Source: an uncultured Oscillospiraceae bacterium (lineage in GTDB: Bacteria > Bacillota > Clostridia > Oscillospirales > Acutalibacteraceae). Taken from it: 8,171 nt of DNA. Shown one piece after another: positions 1 through 7,540 of this stretch. The translations under genes and the position numbers were made by a program. The notes under the pieces were generated by a model that had not been told where the DNA came from, searched no databases, and saw only the letters and a program-made list of their open reading frames with translations. Numbering within the stretch: position 1 is the first letter of the stretch; each line of letters begins with the position of its first letter. The DNA lies in assembly GCA_900549945.1 (NCBI GenBank), contig URQJ01000081.1, positions 1-8,171 on the forward strand. Reading direction: 5' to 3'.

Positions 1-350
1 GTGCCGAGCCCGCCGGTCGTCTCCTTCGGCACAAGCGCCGATTTTTTCATGATGATCGTCAGCGGCCCCGGCCAGAACGCCGCGGCCAGCTTTTCCGCCG
101 CCTCGGGAATCTCCGCGACGAGCGGCGGCAGCTCCTCCAGCGCGCTGATATGTACGATCAGCGGGTTGTCGGACGGCCGCCCTTTGACCGCGTAGATGCG
201 CGCGGAAACCGCGGGGTCCAGCGCGTTGCCCGCGAGGCCGTAGACCGTTTCGGTCGGGATCGCCGCAAGGCCGCCCCGGCGGAGGATCTCCCCCGCCGCC
301 TCTATATCATATGCCTGTCCGGCATGCAAAATGCGTGTATCCATGTTCAT
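1..350 (-). CDS. tsaC: Threonylcarbamoyl-AMP synthase (Sua5/YwlC/TsaC family), C-terminus cut by window edge
   Basis: The first 116 codons are visible and the gene continues past the left edge. The family condenses L-threonine, bicarbonate and ATP to threonylcarbamoyl-AMP, the donor for t6A at position 37 of ANN-decoding tRNAs; it acts in the cytosol. Visible family motifs are PTETVYGLA (residues 32-40), the K-x-R-P-x-x-NPLIVH segment (56-67) and FWPGPLT (about 95-101), which form the YrdC-fold nucleotide and threonine pocket. The ATG at 350 overlaps the prfA stop as ATGA, suggesting translational coupling. A second in-frame ATG at 344 (residue 3) is an equally possible start, because neither has a strong ribosome binding site. 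Whether the protein is the short TsaC form or the longer Sua5/YwlC form with an extra C-terminal domain cannot be told here; in Firmicutes the long form next to prfA is usual. Confidence 0.93.
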   Translation of the reverse strand, partial: MNMDTRILHAGQAYDIEAAGEILRRGGLAAIPTETVYGLAGNALDPAVSARIYAVKGRPSDNPLIVHISALEELPPLVAEIPEAAEKLAAAFWPGPLTIIMKKSALVPKETTGGLG

Positions 351-1426
351 CCGTTTTCCATGCTTTCCCTGAGCTTCTCGGCGCGGTCCGCCGCGATAAG
401 CGCGTCGATGATCTCGTCGAGGTCACCGTTCAGAATGTCCGCGAGCCGGTAGAGCGTCAGGCCGATGCGGTGGTCGGTGACGCGAAGCTGCGGGTAGTTG
501 TACGTGCGGATGCGCTCGGAGCGATCGCCGGTGCCGACCTGACTCCTGCGGTTTGCCGCGATCTCGGCATTCTGCTCCGCCACCTTCGCGTCGAGCAGAC
601 GCGCGCGCAGGACGCGGAGCGCCTTATCCTTGTTTTTGTACTGGCTGCGCTCGTCCTGACACTCGACGACCGTGCCGGTCGGCAGGTGCGTGACGCGGAT
701 CGCCGACGAGGTTTTATTGATGTGCTGGCCGCCCGCGCCGCTTGAGCGGAACGTGTCGATCTGTAAATCCTTCGGGTCGAGCTCCAGCTCAACCTCGTCG
801 GCCTCCGGCAGCACCGCGACGGTCGCCGTCGAGGTGTGGATGCGCCCCTGCGTTTCCGTCTCCGGCACACGCTGCACGCGGTGCACGCCGCTTTCGAACT
901 TGAGCCGCGAGTACGCGCCGTCGCCGTCGATCGTGAAGCTGACCTCCTTAAAACCACCGAGCTCCGTCTCGTTCAGGCCGACGATCTCCGTTTTCCAGCC
1001 GCGCCTTTCGGCGTACATCGTGTACATGCGGTAGAGGTTGTAGGCGAACAGCGCCGCCTCCTCGCCGCCCGCGCCGCCGCGGATCTCGACGATGACGCTG
1101 CGCTCGTCGTTCGGGTCGCGCGGCAGCAGCAGCACTTTAAGCGTCTCTGCGATCTTCGCCGCGTCCTCGCGCGCCGCGTTCAGCTCCTCCGCAGCCATCT
1201 GGCGCAGCTCCCTGTCGGAGGCTGGGTCGTCCAAAAGCTGCTGCGCGCCCTCCATGTCCGCCTCGGCCTTTTTCAGCGCGCGGTACTGCTCGACGATCGG
1301 CGTAATTTCCTTGTGCTCCTTCATCAGCGCCGCATACTGTCCGCGGTCCGCCGCGACTGTCGGGTCGTACAGCTTGAGGTTCAGCTCCTCATATCGGTTT
1401 TCAAAAACCGAAAGATTTTCAAACAT
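347..1426 (-). CDS. prfA: Peptide chain release factor 1 (RF1)
   Basis: This 359-aa protein has the normal RF1 length. RF1 reads UAA and UAG stop codons in the ribosomal A site and triggers peptidyl-tRNA hydrolysis. The sequence shows the catalytic GGQ loop at residues 232-234 in the context [15 protein letters not shown]. It also shows a P-x-T stop-recognition tripeptide, here PET at 188-190, which marks RF1 rather than RF2 (SPF). An N-terminal coiled-coil region (about 1-100) precedes these. I chose the ATG at 1426 because the [16 protein letters not shown]-terminus fits the family and AAAGGA lies 10 nt upstream. The open frame extends to a GTG at 1513, but those 29 residues resemble no RF1 N-terminus. 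The gene overlaps tsaC by 4 nt. It follows the DUF951 gene after 147 bp, probably in the same transcript. The GGQ methyltransferase gene prmC, often adjacent in Firmicutes, is not in this window. Confidence 0.97.
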   Translation of the reverse strand: MFENLSVFENRYEELNLKLYDPTVAADRGQYAALMKEHKEITPIVEQYRALKKAEADMEGAQQLLDDPASDRELRQMAAEELNAAREDAAKIAETLKVLLLPRDPNDERSVIVEIRGGAGGEEAALFAYNLYRMYTMYAERRGWKTEIVGLNETELGGFKEVSFTIDGDGAYSRLKFESGVHRVQRVPETETQGRIHTSTATVAVLPEADEVELELDPKDLQIDTFRSSGAGGQHINKTSSAIRVTHLPTGTVVECQDERSQYKNKDKALRVLRARLLDAKVAEQNAEIAANRRSQVGTGDRSERIRTYNYPQLRVTDHRIGLTLYRLADILNGDLDEIIDALIAADRAEKLRESMENG

Positions 1427-1573
1427 AGCGTATTTTTCCTTTCTGAAATTCCGATTTTCAAGGCCGTTTTCAGCCTGTGCGCCGCATGATCTGTACGGGC
1501 CGCGCGCCCGCACGGCTTTGTCCGCGGCATGCGCCCCATGGGCTCGGCGCTTCTTTTCCGAATTTCCGGGAAG

Positions 1574-1771
1574 CTAACGCTCGTCCCCCGCGCTCTCGCG
1601 CAGGATCTTCCGAATATTTTTCTCGCACTTGTGGCGGGGCACCATGACCTCGCGGCCGCAGCCCGTGCAGCGGATCTTAAAATCCGCGCCGATGCGCAGC
1701 ACTTCAAAAATATGGCTCCCGCACGGGTGCGCCTTTTTCATCTGCAAACGGTCTCCTACCTGAACGTCCAT
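1574..1771 (-). CDS. Small DUF951 family protein (65 aa), function unknown
   Basis: The protein begins MDVQVGDRLQMKKAHPCG and matches my recollection of the DUF951 family: a short basic protein with a VGD.....KK.HPCG opening, a central CxxCG knuckle and a PR.K.EK..KK.. tail. Cysteines at residues 17, 35, 38 and 49 could form a four-ligand zinc site (C17, C35-x-x-C38, C49), with H15 and H47 nearby. The family is widespread in Firmicutes and has no established biochemical role; an RNA or ribosome-related role would be a guess from the basic zinc-knuckle look. I chose the ATG at 1771 because GGGGAG sits directly upstream and because the upstream in-frame residues are encoded by the promoter and terminator. 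It is the first gene after the promoter at 1805-1833 and precedes prfA. In several Firmicutes that I recall, this family sits near ychF or mscS instead, so the prfA context is a variant. Confidence 0.85.
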   Translation of the reverse strand: MDVQVGDRLQMKKAHPCGSHIFEVLRIGADFKIRCTGCGREVMVPRHKCEKNIRKILRESAGDER

Positions 1772-1804
1772 GATCTCCCCGCCTTTCCTCGATTTCGGTT
1801 TCTG

Positions 1805-1833
1805 ATTATAGCACAAAAATGTTAAAAAATAAA
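1805..1833 (-). promoter_or_regulatory. Extended -10 sigma-A-type promoter for DUF951-prfA-tsaC
   Basis: On the minus strand a perfect extended -10 element, TGC followed by TATAAT, occupies 1805-1813. At 17-bp spacing the -35 position (1828-1833) reads TTTATT, a poor match. It lies in the U-tract of the bioY terminator, so the extended -10 probably carries most of the activity. The predicted start near 1798 gives a leader of roughly 27 nt before the ATG at 1771. Confidence 0.75.
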
Positions 1834-1861
1834 GCGGTTTCGGAAAATGTTCCGAAACCGC
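1824..1861 (-). terminator. Strong intrinsic terminator after bioY
   Basis: A perfect 12-bp inverted repeat (arms 1834-1845 and 1850-1861, 4-nt loop) is followed on the minus strand by TTTATTTTTT. It begins about 8 bp after the bioY stop codon, so it ends the birA-bioY transcript. Its U-tract merges with the -35 region of the next promoter. Confidence 0.95.
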
Positions 1862-1868
1862 CTGCAAA

Positions 1869-2417
1869 TCACGATGCGAGCTTGAAGCCGCTCTTTTTTA
1901 GACTGAGCTGCAAGGCCGCCGCCGCGCCGTATGCCGCGGCCACCGAGAGCACATCTTTGACGAGATACGGCGCCGAAGCCAGCAGAAAGGCTTCGAGCAC
2001 GCCCCTGCCGGAGACCGCCGCGAACTGAACCGTGCCGAGCAGATGACAAACGGCTAGCCCCAGCGCGCCGAACAGCAGCGCCATCGGGCGGCGTCTCCTT
2101 TTCAGCCCCGCGCCGCAAAGCGCCGCCATCGGCAGAAAGCCCCAGATGTAGCCGCCCGTCATGCCGAGCACCGAGCCGACGCCGCCCGAAAAGCCGGAGA
2201 AAACCGGCAGCCCCACGAGGCCGAGCGCGGTATACACCGCCACCGCAAGCAGGCCGCGCTTCCAGCCGAGCGCGTAGCCGCACAGCGCGACGGCAAAGGT
2301 TTGCAGCGTGACCGGAATGCCCGTCGGCATCGGGATCGAGATCTGCGAGAGCACGGCCAAAACGGCGGCGAAAACGCCGGTCAGCACAATTTGAATGGTT
2401 TTTTCCTTATTTTTCAT
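1869..2417 (-). CDS. bioY: BioY, substrate-binding S component of a biotin ECF transporter
   Basis: BioY is the membrane protein that captures biotin for import. It works alone or with the energy-coupling module EcfT-EcfA-EcfA', which is not encoded in this window. The 182-aa length is typical. About six hydrophobic segments are visible (near 10-28, 36-50, 54-72, 84-103, 112-133 and 148-172). The diagnostic run SIPMPTGIPVTLQTFAV at about 27-43 is followed by GLVGLPVFSGFSGG and then TGGYIWGF. A late YLVKD motif fits the conserved segment near the last helix. The start at 2417 has a good ribosome binding site, AGGTGAT with 5-nt spacing. It lies 71 bp downstream of birA with no terminator or promoter seen between them, so the two are probably cotranscribed. 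The pairing implies biotin salvage, with biotin controlling the unit through BirA. Confidence 0.95.
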   Translation of the reverse strand: MKNKEKTIQIVLTGVFAAVLAVLSQISIPMPTGIPVTLQTFAVALCGYALGWKRGLLAVAVYTALGLVGLPVFSGFSGGVGSVLGMTGGYIWGFLPMAALCGAGLKRRRRPMALLFGALGLAVCHLLGTVQFAAVSGRGVLEAFLLASAPYLVKDVLSVAAAYGAAAALQLSLKKSGFKLAS

Positions 2418-2448
2418 CCTTCATCACCTTAACCTTGACTGAATCCTG

Positions 2449-2488
2449 CCCGCGCGGCGCGACGGCCCGCGGGAGCGGCAGACGCCGC
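2449..2488 (-). other. GC-rich potential hairpins in the birA-bioY spacer
   Basis: The spacer transcript can form a 6-bp CCCGCG/CGCGGG stem (2449-2454 with 2468-2473). A small GCGGC/GCCGC hairpin with a 4-nt loop lies just after the birA stop. No U-tract follows, so this is not an intrinsic terminator. It may affect mRNA stability or the ratio of the two genes, or be chance in GC-rich DNA. Confidence 0.3.
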
Positions 2489-3466
2489 TTAAAAGCCCTT
2501 GTGGATCTGCACCTCGCCGGCGGAAAACGCGCGCTCCTCGCCGCTGTCCAGCCGCACCAAGAGATGCGCCTCATCGGAAATGCCGGTCACAACGCCGCGG
2601 AAAACCTCGCTGCCGAGTGAAAAGCTGATCGCCCGCCCGGTCAAAAACGACCGGCGCTTGTATTCCCCGATGAACCGGCCCGCCTCCAAATCGCCGTACA
2701 GCGCGAAAAAGCGGTCGATCACGGCGGCGGCGAGGCGGCTGCGCATCTCAACGGGACAGGGGCCGCTAAACAGCGCGCCCGCCGTATCGCGGATCTCCTC
2801 GGGAAAGCCGCCCGCCGGCTCCGCGATGTTGATGCCGATGCCGAGCACGGCCCAGTTGAGGCCGCCGCTTTCAAAGTCGATCGCGGCCTCTGTAAGAATG
2901 CCGCAGATCTTTCTGCCGCCGAGGTAAACGTCGTTCACCCACTTGATCTGCGGGCTGAGCGCCGTCACGTCCTCAATCGCCTGACACACGGCGACCGCCG
3001 CCGCCGTCGTGATGAACAGCGAGCGCTCGGCCGTGCAGGCCGGGCGCAGCAGGAAGCTGAAATAGACGCCCGTGCCGGCCGGCGACTGGAACCTTCGCCC
3101 GAGCCGTCCCTTGCCCGCCGTCTGGGCCTCGGCGACCAGCACGAGCCCCTCAGCTTCCCCCCGCTCCGCCTCGGCCTTCAGCACCGTGTTCGTCGAGGTC
3201 ACCTCGCGGCGCACGTCGAGCCGCACGGGGAAATCCGTCGTCAGATGCTGCGCGATGCTGCCCGCAGAGAGCACGTCGCTGTCGGCGCACAGCCGATAGC
3301 CGCGCTTCGGCACCGCGTCGATCCTTTGCCCTTCCTCGCCGAGTTTCTTGATTGCTTTCCAGACCGCGTTGCGGGTCACACCGAGCGAGGCGGCGATCTC
3401 CTCGCCCGAGACATAACCGCCGCGGTTCCGGTTGAGATAGTCCAAAACTGCATCCTGTATGCGCAT
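2489..3466 (-). CDS. birA: Bifunctional biotin--[biotin carboxyl-carrier protein] ligase / biotin repressor BirA
   Basis: This 325-aa protein activates biotin to biotinyl-5'-AMP and transfers it to the lysine of biotin carboxyl-carrier domains. Its N-terminal helix-turn-helix (about residues 5-58; SGEEIAASLGVTRNAVWKAI then VPKRGYRL) marks a class II enzyme that can also repress transcription when loaded with biotinyl-AMP. The catalytic domain shows TSTNT (90-94), the biotinyl-AMP loop GKGRLGR (118-124), KWVNDV with the expected catalytic lysine K175, GGRKICGILTE (183-193) and GIGIN (209-213). A C-terminal SH3-like domain covers about 280-325. The start at 3466 is supported by GGAAAGGAAGG just upstream. 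bioY follows in the same direction. Upstream lie a promoter, a candidate BirA operator and a palindrome, suggesting autoregulation. No key residue appears to be missing. Confidence 0.97.
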   Translation of the reverse strand: MRIQDAVLDYLNRNRGGYVSGEEIAASLGVTRNAVWKAIKKLGEEGQRIDAVPKRGYRLCADSDVLSAGSIAQHLTTDFPVRLDVRREVTSTNTVLKAEAERGEAEGLVLVAEAQTAGKGRLGRRFQSPAGTGVYFSFLLRPACTAERSLFITTAAAVAVCQAIEDVTALSPQIKWVNDVYLGGRKICGILTEAAIDFESGGLNWAVLGIGINIAEPAGGFPEEIRDTAGALFSGPCPVEMRSRLAAAVIDRFFALYGDLEAGRFIGEYKRRSFLTGRAISFSLGSEVFRGVVTGISDEAHLLVRLDSGEERAFSAGEVQIHKGF

Positions 3467-3498
3467 AAGCCTTCCTTTCCGGCACGTCCGTACCGGTC

Positions 3499-3514
3499 AT
3501 CGAAAATTTTCGAT
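3499..3514. promoter_or_regulatory. 16-bp perfect palindrome at the predicted birA transcription start
   Basis: ATCGAAAATTTTCGAT is a perfect 16-bp inverted repeat lying 4-19 bp downstream of the birA -10 element, covering the predicted start near 3511. A dimeric repressor bound here would block initiation. Alternatively it forms a weak AT-rich hairpin at the 5' end of the mRNA. It is not a recognisable BirA or LexA consensus. The binding protein is unknown. Confidence 0.45.
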
Positions 3515-3517
3515 TTC

Positions 3518-3546
3518 AGTTTACCACAGGCCGCGCAATTCGTCAA
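3518..3546 (-). promoter_or_regulatory. Sigma-A-type promoter of birA-bioY
   Basis: On the minus strand, TTGACG (3541-3546), a 17-bp spacer and TAAACT (3518-3523) with a TGG extended -10 make a good vegetative promoter. The predicted start is near 3511, about 45 nt before the birA ATG. The -35 hexamer is embedded in the right half of the candidate BirA operator. Confidence 0.8.
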
Positions 3547-3570
3547 CCTATTTTTTTATTTAGGTGACAA
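3540..3570. promoter_or_regulatory. Candidate BirA operator (degenerate BirA box)
   Basis: Read on the minus strand, TTGTCACC (3563-3570), a 14-bp A/T-only spacer and GGTTGACGA (3540-3548) resemble the bacterial BirA box, recalled as TTGTWAACC, about 14-16 bp, GGTTWACAA. The right half matches GGTTAACAA at 7 of 9 positions. The left half fits only if one base is missing, so the site is imperfect. Position favours it: the right half covers the -35 hexamer of the birA promoter, and the encoded BirA has an intact helix-turn-helix. Confidence 0.45.
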
Positions 3571-3576
3571 TACTGC

Positions 3577-3610
3577 AAAAAACAGCCCCGGCAGGCATTC
3601 CCGCCGGGGC
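3577..3610 (-). terminator. Strong intrinsic terminator after the P-loop kinase gene
   Basis: A perfect 8-bp stem GCCCCGGC/GCCGGGGC (3585-3592 with 3603-3610), with a 10-nt loop, is followed on the minus strand by CTG and TTTTTT (3577-3582). It starts about 5 bp after the kinase stop codon and separates that unit from the birA promoter. Confidence 0.93.
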
Positions 3611-3615
3611 TTCGC

Positions 3616-4164
3616 TTACCCGAAAAGGCGGAAGCCGCCCTGCTCGAGCAGGCTGCTGAGGTGTGCCGCCGTTTCCTCCGCCGTCTGCGCCGATGTGTCC
3701 GCGGCATGTGCCGCATACAGACCGAGATCGGCAAAGGCCGCCCACATCTGCCGCACGACGCCGTCCTCGAGCGGCATTTTCACGTTTTTCGGCCTTTCCG
3801 CCGCGCGGCGCACCGCGGTTTCCGCATCAGGGCGCAGCACGATGTACCGCACGTCGAAGCCGTGCGCGGCGAGCCCGCGCCACGGTGTGAGAAGCCACGG
3901 ACCGATCACGCCGTCCACATAGACCTCAAAGCCGCCGGCCGCGAACTGCTCCGCGGCAGCGGCTGCGGCCGCCGAGGCCGTCTCGTTCTGCGCCTTGCTG
4001 CCCGCCTGCCACGGCGGGATATAGCCCTTGCGGATGCAGCCGTAGAAATCGTCGGTGTGCAGGTGCACCGCCCGTGCGGCGGCCGCTCGCTCCGCCAGAA
4101 GCCGGACAACGGTCGTTTTGCCCGTGCCGCAGGCGCCGGAAATCAAAATGATGCGCGCATCCAT
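3616..4164 (-). CDS. Uncharacterised AAA_33-like P-loop small-molecule kinase
   Basis: This 182-aa protein opens with a Walker A motif, SGACGTGKTT (residues 9-18), after one beta strand. A TDDFYGCIRKGYIPPW segment follows (37-52), and then a VDGVIGPWLLTPWR segment that looks like a Walker B/acceptor region. This order matches a family commonly annotated as AAA family ATPase or zeta-toxin/shikimate-kinase-like, whose substrate is not established to my knowledge. The D-D-F-Y element resembles the one in uridine-kinase-type enzymes, so phosphorylation of a small metabolite is inferred. The start at 4164 is preferred because GGGAGG sits 8 nt upstream. An in-frame ATG at 4182 has no ribosome binding site and would place that site inside the gene. 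The gene follows glnS after 98 bp and ends at a strong terminator, so it may be the last gene of the gltX-glnS transcript. It could instead have its own weak promoter. It is alanine-rich but has no membrane segment or signal peptide. Confidence 0.75.
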   Translation of the reverse strand: MDARIILISGACGTGKTTVVRLLAERAAAARAVHLHTDDFYGCIRKGYIPPWQAGSKAQNETASAAAAAAAEQFAAGGFEVYVDGVIGPWLLTPWRGLAAHGFDVRYIVLRPDAETAVRRAAERPKNVKMPLEDGVVRQMWAAFADLGLYAAHAADTSAQTAEETAAHLSSLLEQGGFRLFG

Positions 4165-4172
4165 GCTCTTTT

Positions 4173-4178
4173 CCTCCC
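4173..4178 (-). promoter_or_regulatory. Ribosome binding site that decides the kinase start
   Basis: GGGAGG on the minus strand lies 8 nt before the ATG at 4164. The longer open frame starts at 4182, upstream of this site, and has no such signal in front of it. Confidence 0.8.
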
Positions 4179-4239
4179 GCATAAAGCAAAAGACCGCACT
4201 GCCGCGGCCCTTGCTCTATAGAATCGATTTACGCAGCGC

Positions 4240-4255
4240 TCGCCCGCGCGGGCGA
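4240..4255. other. GC-only 16-bp palindrome downstream of glnS
   Basis: TCGCCCGCGCGGGCGA is a perfect inverted repeat starting about 7 bp after the glnS stop codon. As RNA it could form a very stable hairpin, but the following sequence (GCGCTGCGTAAATCG) has no U-tract. A canonical intrinsic terminator is therefore unlikely. It may protect the gltX-glnS mRNA 3' end or partly reduce read-through into the kinase gene. Confidence 0.4.
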
Positions 4256-4262
4256 AGGCCGC

Positions 4263-5948
<1,686 letters not shown>

Positions 5949-5972
5949 ATTTGTAACCGTACCTTTCAGAAA

Positions 5973-7424
5973 TTATCGGGCTGCTGTCAGTTTTTCGAGG
6001 CCGACGGCAAGGCGGCGCAGCGCCTCGTCGCGGCCGAGCACGGCGAGAATCTCCATCGCGCCGCCGGGGGTGACGGTCTGGCCCGCCGCCGCGATGCGCA
6101 CGGGCCAGAGCAGCGTGCCGTTCTTAACGCCGAGCTGCTGCGCGAGCTCGATCAGCGCCGCGTGAATCGAGTCGATCTGCCAGTCGCCGAGCTGCCCGAG
6201 CGTCTCTATCGCCGCTTTCAGCATTTCGGGGGAATTTTCGAGGTTCGTCTTGCTCTTCTTGTTCACAAAGAGGTCGGCGGCATAGTCGGGCAGCGCCTTA
6301 AAGAACGAGAGCAGCGCCGGAATCTCGCTGAATTTCGAGATGCGCGGCTGCAAGATCGCGTCGAGCACATCCCAAGGCTTTTCCGCATCACCGAACACCG
6401 CGCGGTACTGCGGCATCGCGTTTTCGCGGAACGTCTCCGCGTCCATGCTGCGGATGTATTCGCCGTTGAACCACAGCAGCTTGTCGTAGTCGAAAACGGC
6501 CGGCGACTTGCTGATGCCGTCGATCGAGAACGCCTTTTCGAGCTCCTCGAGCGTAAAGATCTCCTGATTGTCCTTCGGGCACCAGCCGAGCAGCGCGATG
6601 TAATTCGTGATGACCGGGGCGAGGTAGCCCTCGTCGAGCAGCCCCTGAAAGCTCGTGGAGCCGTGGCGCTTTGAGAGCTTTGAAACCGAGCCGTCCTCGT
6701 TTTTGCCCATGATCAGCGGCAGGTGCACGTAGGTCGGCTTCTCCCAGCCGAACGCCTCGTAGAGCAAATTGTACTTCGGCGTGGAGGTCAGATACTCGCA
6801 GCCGCGCACGACGTACGTGATGTGCATCAGGTGGTCGTCGATGACATTTGCAAAATTGTACGTCGGGTAGCCGTCCGACTTCAGCAGGATCTGGTCCTCG
6901 ATCTCCTTATTCTCGATCGTGATCGTGCCGTACACCGCATCCTCAAACGAGGTCGCGCCGTCGAGCGGCATTTTCTGGCGGATGACGTGCGGCGTGCCCG
7001 CGTCGAGCAGGCGCTGCACTTCCTCCTGCGGCAGGTCGCGGCAGTGGCGGTCGTAGCCGCCGAAAGAATCCGCCGTGTGGATCGATTCGAGGCGCTCCTT
7101 CGTGCAGAAGCAGTAGTACGCCTTGCCCTCTCTGACGAGCTGCTCCGCGTAGGGCTTATAGAGCGCCTTGCGCTCGCTTTGGATATACGGGCCGTATGCG
7201 CCGCCGACATCCGGACCCTCGTCGTGCTTGAGGCCCACCTGCTGCAGCGTGCGGTAGATCACATCGGTCGCGCCCTCCACGTAGCGCTCTTGGTCCGTAT
7301 CCTCGATGCGCAGCACAAAGGTGCCGCCCTGCGATTTCGCGACGAGATACTCGTACAGCGCCGTTCTGAGGTTGCCGACGTGCATGAAGCCGGTCGGGCT
7401 CGGCGCAAAGCGTGTGCGTACCAT
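5973..7424 (-). CDS. gltX: Glutamyl-tRNA synthetase (GluRS)
   Basis: This 483-aa class I synthetase charges tRNA-Glu with glutamate. The N-terminus VRTRFAPSPTGFMHVGN carries the HIGH-type signature (HVGN at 15-18). RIEDTD follows at 39-44, GYPTYNFANVIDDHLM at 185-200, and the KMSKS equivalent KLSKRHG at 249-255. Cysteines 105, 107 and 128 (YCFC and YDRHC) lie where some GluRS enzymes bind zinc, though the usual fourth ligand is not obvious. The helical anticodon-binding region fills about 320-483. The ATG at 7424 is preferred: GGTGAT precedes it at 4-nt spacing. The frame also contains GTG (7433) and TTG (7436) upstream, but these fall in or next to that ribosome binding site. It has its own promoter with a short leader and is followed 24 bp later by glnS. 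With a GlnRS present, a discriminating GluRS is expected, but this cannot be read off the sequence. Confidence 0.97.
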   Translation of the reverse strand: MVRTRFAPSPTGFMHVGNLRTALYEYLVAKSQGGTFVLRIEDTDQERYVEGATDVIYRTLQQVGLKHDEGPDVGGAYGPYIQSERKALYKPYAEQLVREGKAYYCFCTKERLESIHTADSFGGYDRHCRDLPQEEVQRLLDAGTPHVIRQKMPLDGATSFEDAVYGTITIENKEIEDQILLKSDGYPTYNFANVIDDHLMHITYVVRGCEYLTSTPKYNLLYEAFGWEKPTYVHLPLIMGKNEDGSVSKLSKRHGSTSFQGLLDEGYLAPVITNYIALLGWCPKDNQEIFTLEELEKAFSIDGISKSPAVFDYDKLLWFNGEYIRSMDAETFRENAMPQYRAVFGDAEKPWDVLDAILQPRISKFSEIPALLSFFKALPDYAADLFVNKKSKTNLENSPEMLKAAIETLGQLGDWQIDSIHAALIELAQQLGVKNGTLLWPVRIAAAGQTVTPGGAMEILAVLGRDEALRRLAVGLEKLTAAR

Positions 7425-7465
7425 AAAAATCACCAATCCTGTCAGAATACCAATATATAGAGTTT

Positions 7466-7494
7466 ATTATATAACCGCCGCGCAAAATTTGCAA
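7466..7494 (-). promoter_or_regulatory. Sigma-A-type promoter of gltX-glnS
   Basis: On the minus strand TTGCAA (7489-7494), a 17-bp spacer and a perfect TATAAT (7466-7471) precede gltX. The predicted start near 7459 gives a leader of about 35 nt, too short for a T-box riboswitch. Charging-dependent control of that type is therefore not supported here. Confidence 0.82.
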
Positions 7495-7495
7495 T

Positions 7496-7526
7496 AAAAA
7501 AATCGGGGAAAAGCGCGTTTTCCCCG
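7496..7526 (-). terminator. Intrinsic terminator after the VanY-like gene
   Basis: A perfect 9-bp stem CGGGGAAAA/TTTTCCCCG (7504-7512 with 7518-7526), with a 5-nt loop, is followed on the minus strand by ATTTTTTT. It lies about 14 bp after the carboxypeptidase stop codon and directly abuts the gltX promoter. Confidence 0.95.
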
Positions 7527-7540
7527 CCTTTCCCCTGTCT

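Noticed and set aside
836..1489. 217-codon plus-strand open frame opposite prfA
   Set aside because: It is the mirror of prfA codon bias, has no motif, and runs into the prfA 5' region.
1427..1513. N-terminal extension of prfA to a GTG at 1513
   Set aside because: The 29 extra residues do not resemble RF1, and a ribosome binding site lies in front of the ATG at 1426.
2407..2424. Five-codon mini-frame (ATG at 2424) overlapping the bioY start, as a possible leader peptide
   Set aside because: It overlaps the bioY ribosome binding site and start out of frame and is too short to distinguish from chance.
2418..2448. Second BirA box upstream of bioY (GGTTAA on the minus strand at 2429-2434)
   Set aside because: Only one half-site is present. 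No matching TTAACC lies 14-16 bp upstream on the same strand, and no promoter is visible in the spacer.
4183..4262. Separate promoter for the kinase gene (TATAGA-like element near 4216-4221)
   Set aside because: No acceptable -35 lies at 16-18 bp. Cotranscription with glnS is as likely.
7425..7495. Possible T-box or other riboswitch upstream of gltX
   Set aside because: Only about 35 nt separate the predicted start from the gltX ATG. There is no room for a T-box stem I and antiterminator. The only terminator belongs to the upstream gene.
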